A DNA stretch of 13,985 nt from Elusimicrobiaceae bacterium (GTDB lineage: Bacteria; Elusimicrobiota; Elusimicrobia; Elusimicrobiales; Elusimicrobiaceae), in the NCBI GenBank assembly GCA_024405075.1, contig JAKSPG010000014.1:1-13985 (forward strand). The letters run 5' to 3'. A model generated the notes under the pieces. It saw nothing but the letters and a program-made list of their open reading frames with translations. It ran no database searches and was not told the origin of the DNA. Positions 13,915-13,985 of this stretch are shown piece by piece; the first letter of the stretch is position 1; each line of letters starts with the position of its first letter. The position numbers and the translations under genes are program-made.

Positions 13915-13985
13915 ATATAATAAGATATCAAATTTAAGTAGGGCGCACAAAGGTTTGTTGGGCCGTTTTGTGAAAAGTGCTTGAC

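Noticed and set aside
13981..13985. TTGAC at the right end as a -35 box of a further gene
   Set aside because: The window ends before a spacer or -10 box could be judged.

Overview
The window looks like chromosomal DNA from a gut-type Elusimicrobiota bacterium, a relative of Elusimicrobium. Three observations suggest this. It holds three separate genes for type IV pilin-like proteins with the same N-terminus ([20 protein letters not shown]). Their C-terminal regions are unlike standard pilins. They are scattered singly among housekeeping genes, and I recall that pattern from that phylum. The taxonomic call is an inference; no rRNA or tRNA gene is present to anchor it.

Layout. 1-133 is the tail of an unrecognised gene. 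191-352 is a promoter and a strongly structured 5' leader, followed by a 1234-residue, cysteine-rich, single-pass membrane protein of unknown family (353-4057). 4181-5860 encodes an exported TPR-repeat protein whose stop codon abuts the start of rsmA (16S rRNA dimethyltransferase, 5861-6619). A first pilin gene (6710-7234) converges on, and overlaps by 15 bp, a stand-alone glutamate formiminotransferase (7220-8176, minus). That gene is divergent from a cold-shock protein gene (8288-8491). After a strong terminator comes a MATE-family transporter (8548-9915). The 9.9-12.3 kb section is a pilin island: two closely related minus-strand pilin genes (10035-10511 and 11655-12128) flank a plus-strand methylthioadenosine phosphorylase gene (10795-11610). 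A penicillin-binding-protein-4-like D-Ala-D-Ala carboxypeptidase (12448-13914, minus) closes the window.

The most interesting material is non-coding. All three pilin genes have a perfect TTGACA -35 box followed by a 10-11 nt homopolymer A or T run lying inside the -35/-10 spacer. The two paralogous pilins differ by exactly one A in this run, giving 15 and 16 nt spacers. This is the architecture expected of phase-variable promoters. In addition, three copies of an ~80 bp element (9934-10014, 10533-10612, 12151-12230) flank the two paralogous pilins. Two of the copies sit in the transcribed leader between promoter and ribosome-binding site. Each can fold as one long hairpin or as a cloverleaf-like four-way junction, and base changes between copies are compensatory, so the structure appears to have been preserved.

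How the parts fit: the envelope-directed genes (large membrane protein, exported TPR protein, pilins, PBP4-like enzyme, MATE transporter) are interleaved with single-gene housekeeping units (rsmA, ftcD, cspA, mtnP). Apart from the TPR-rsmA pair, most genes look like independent transcription units with their own promoters or terminators.
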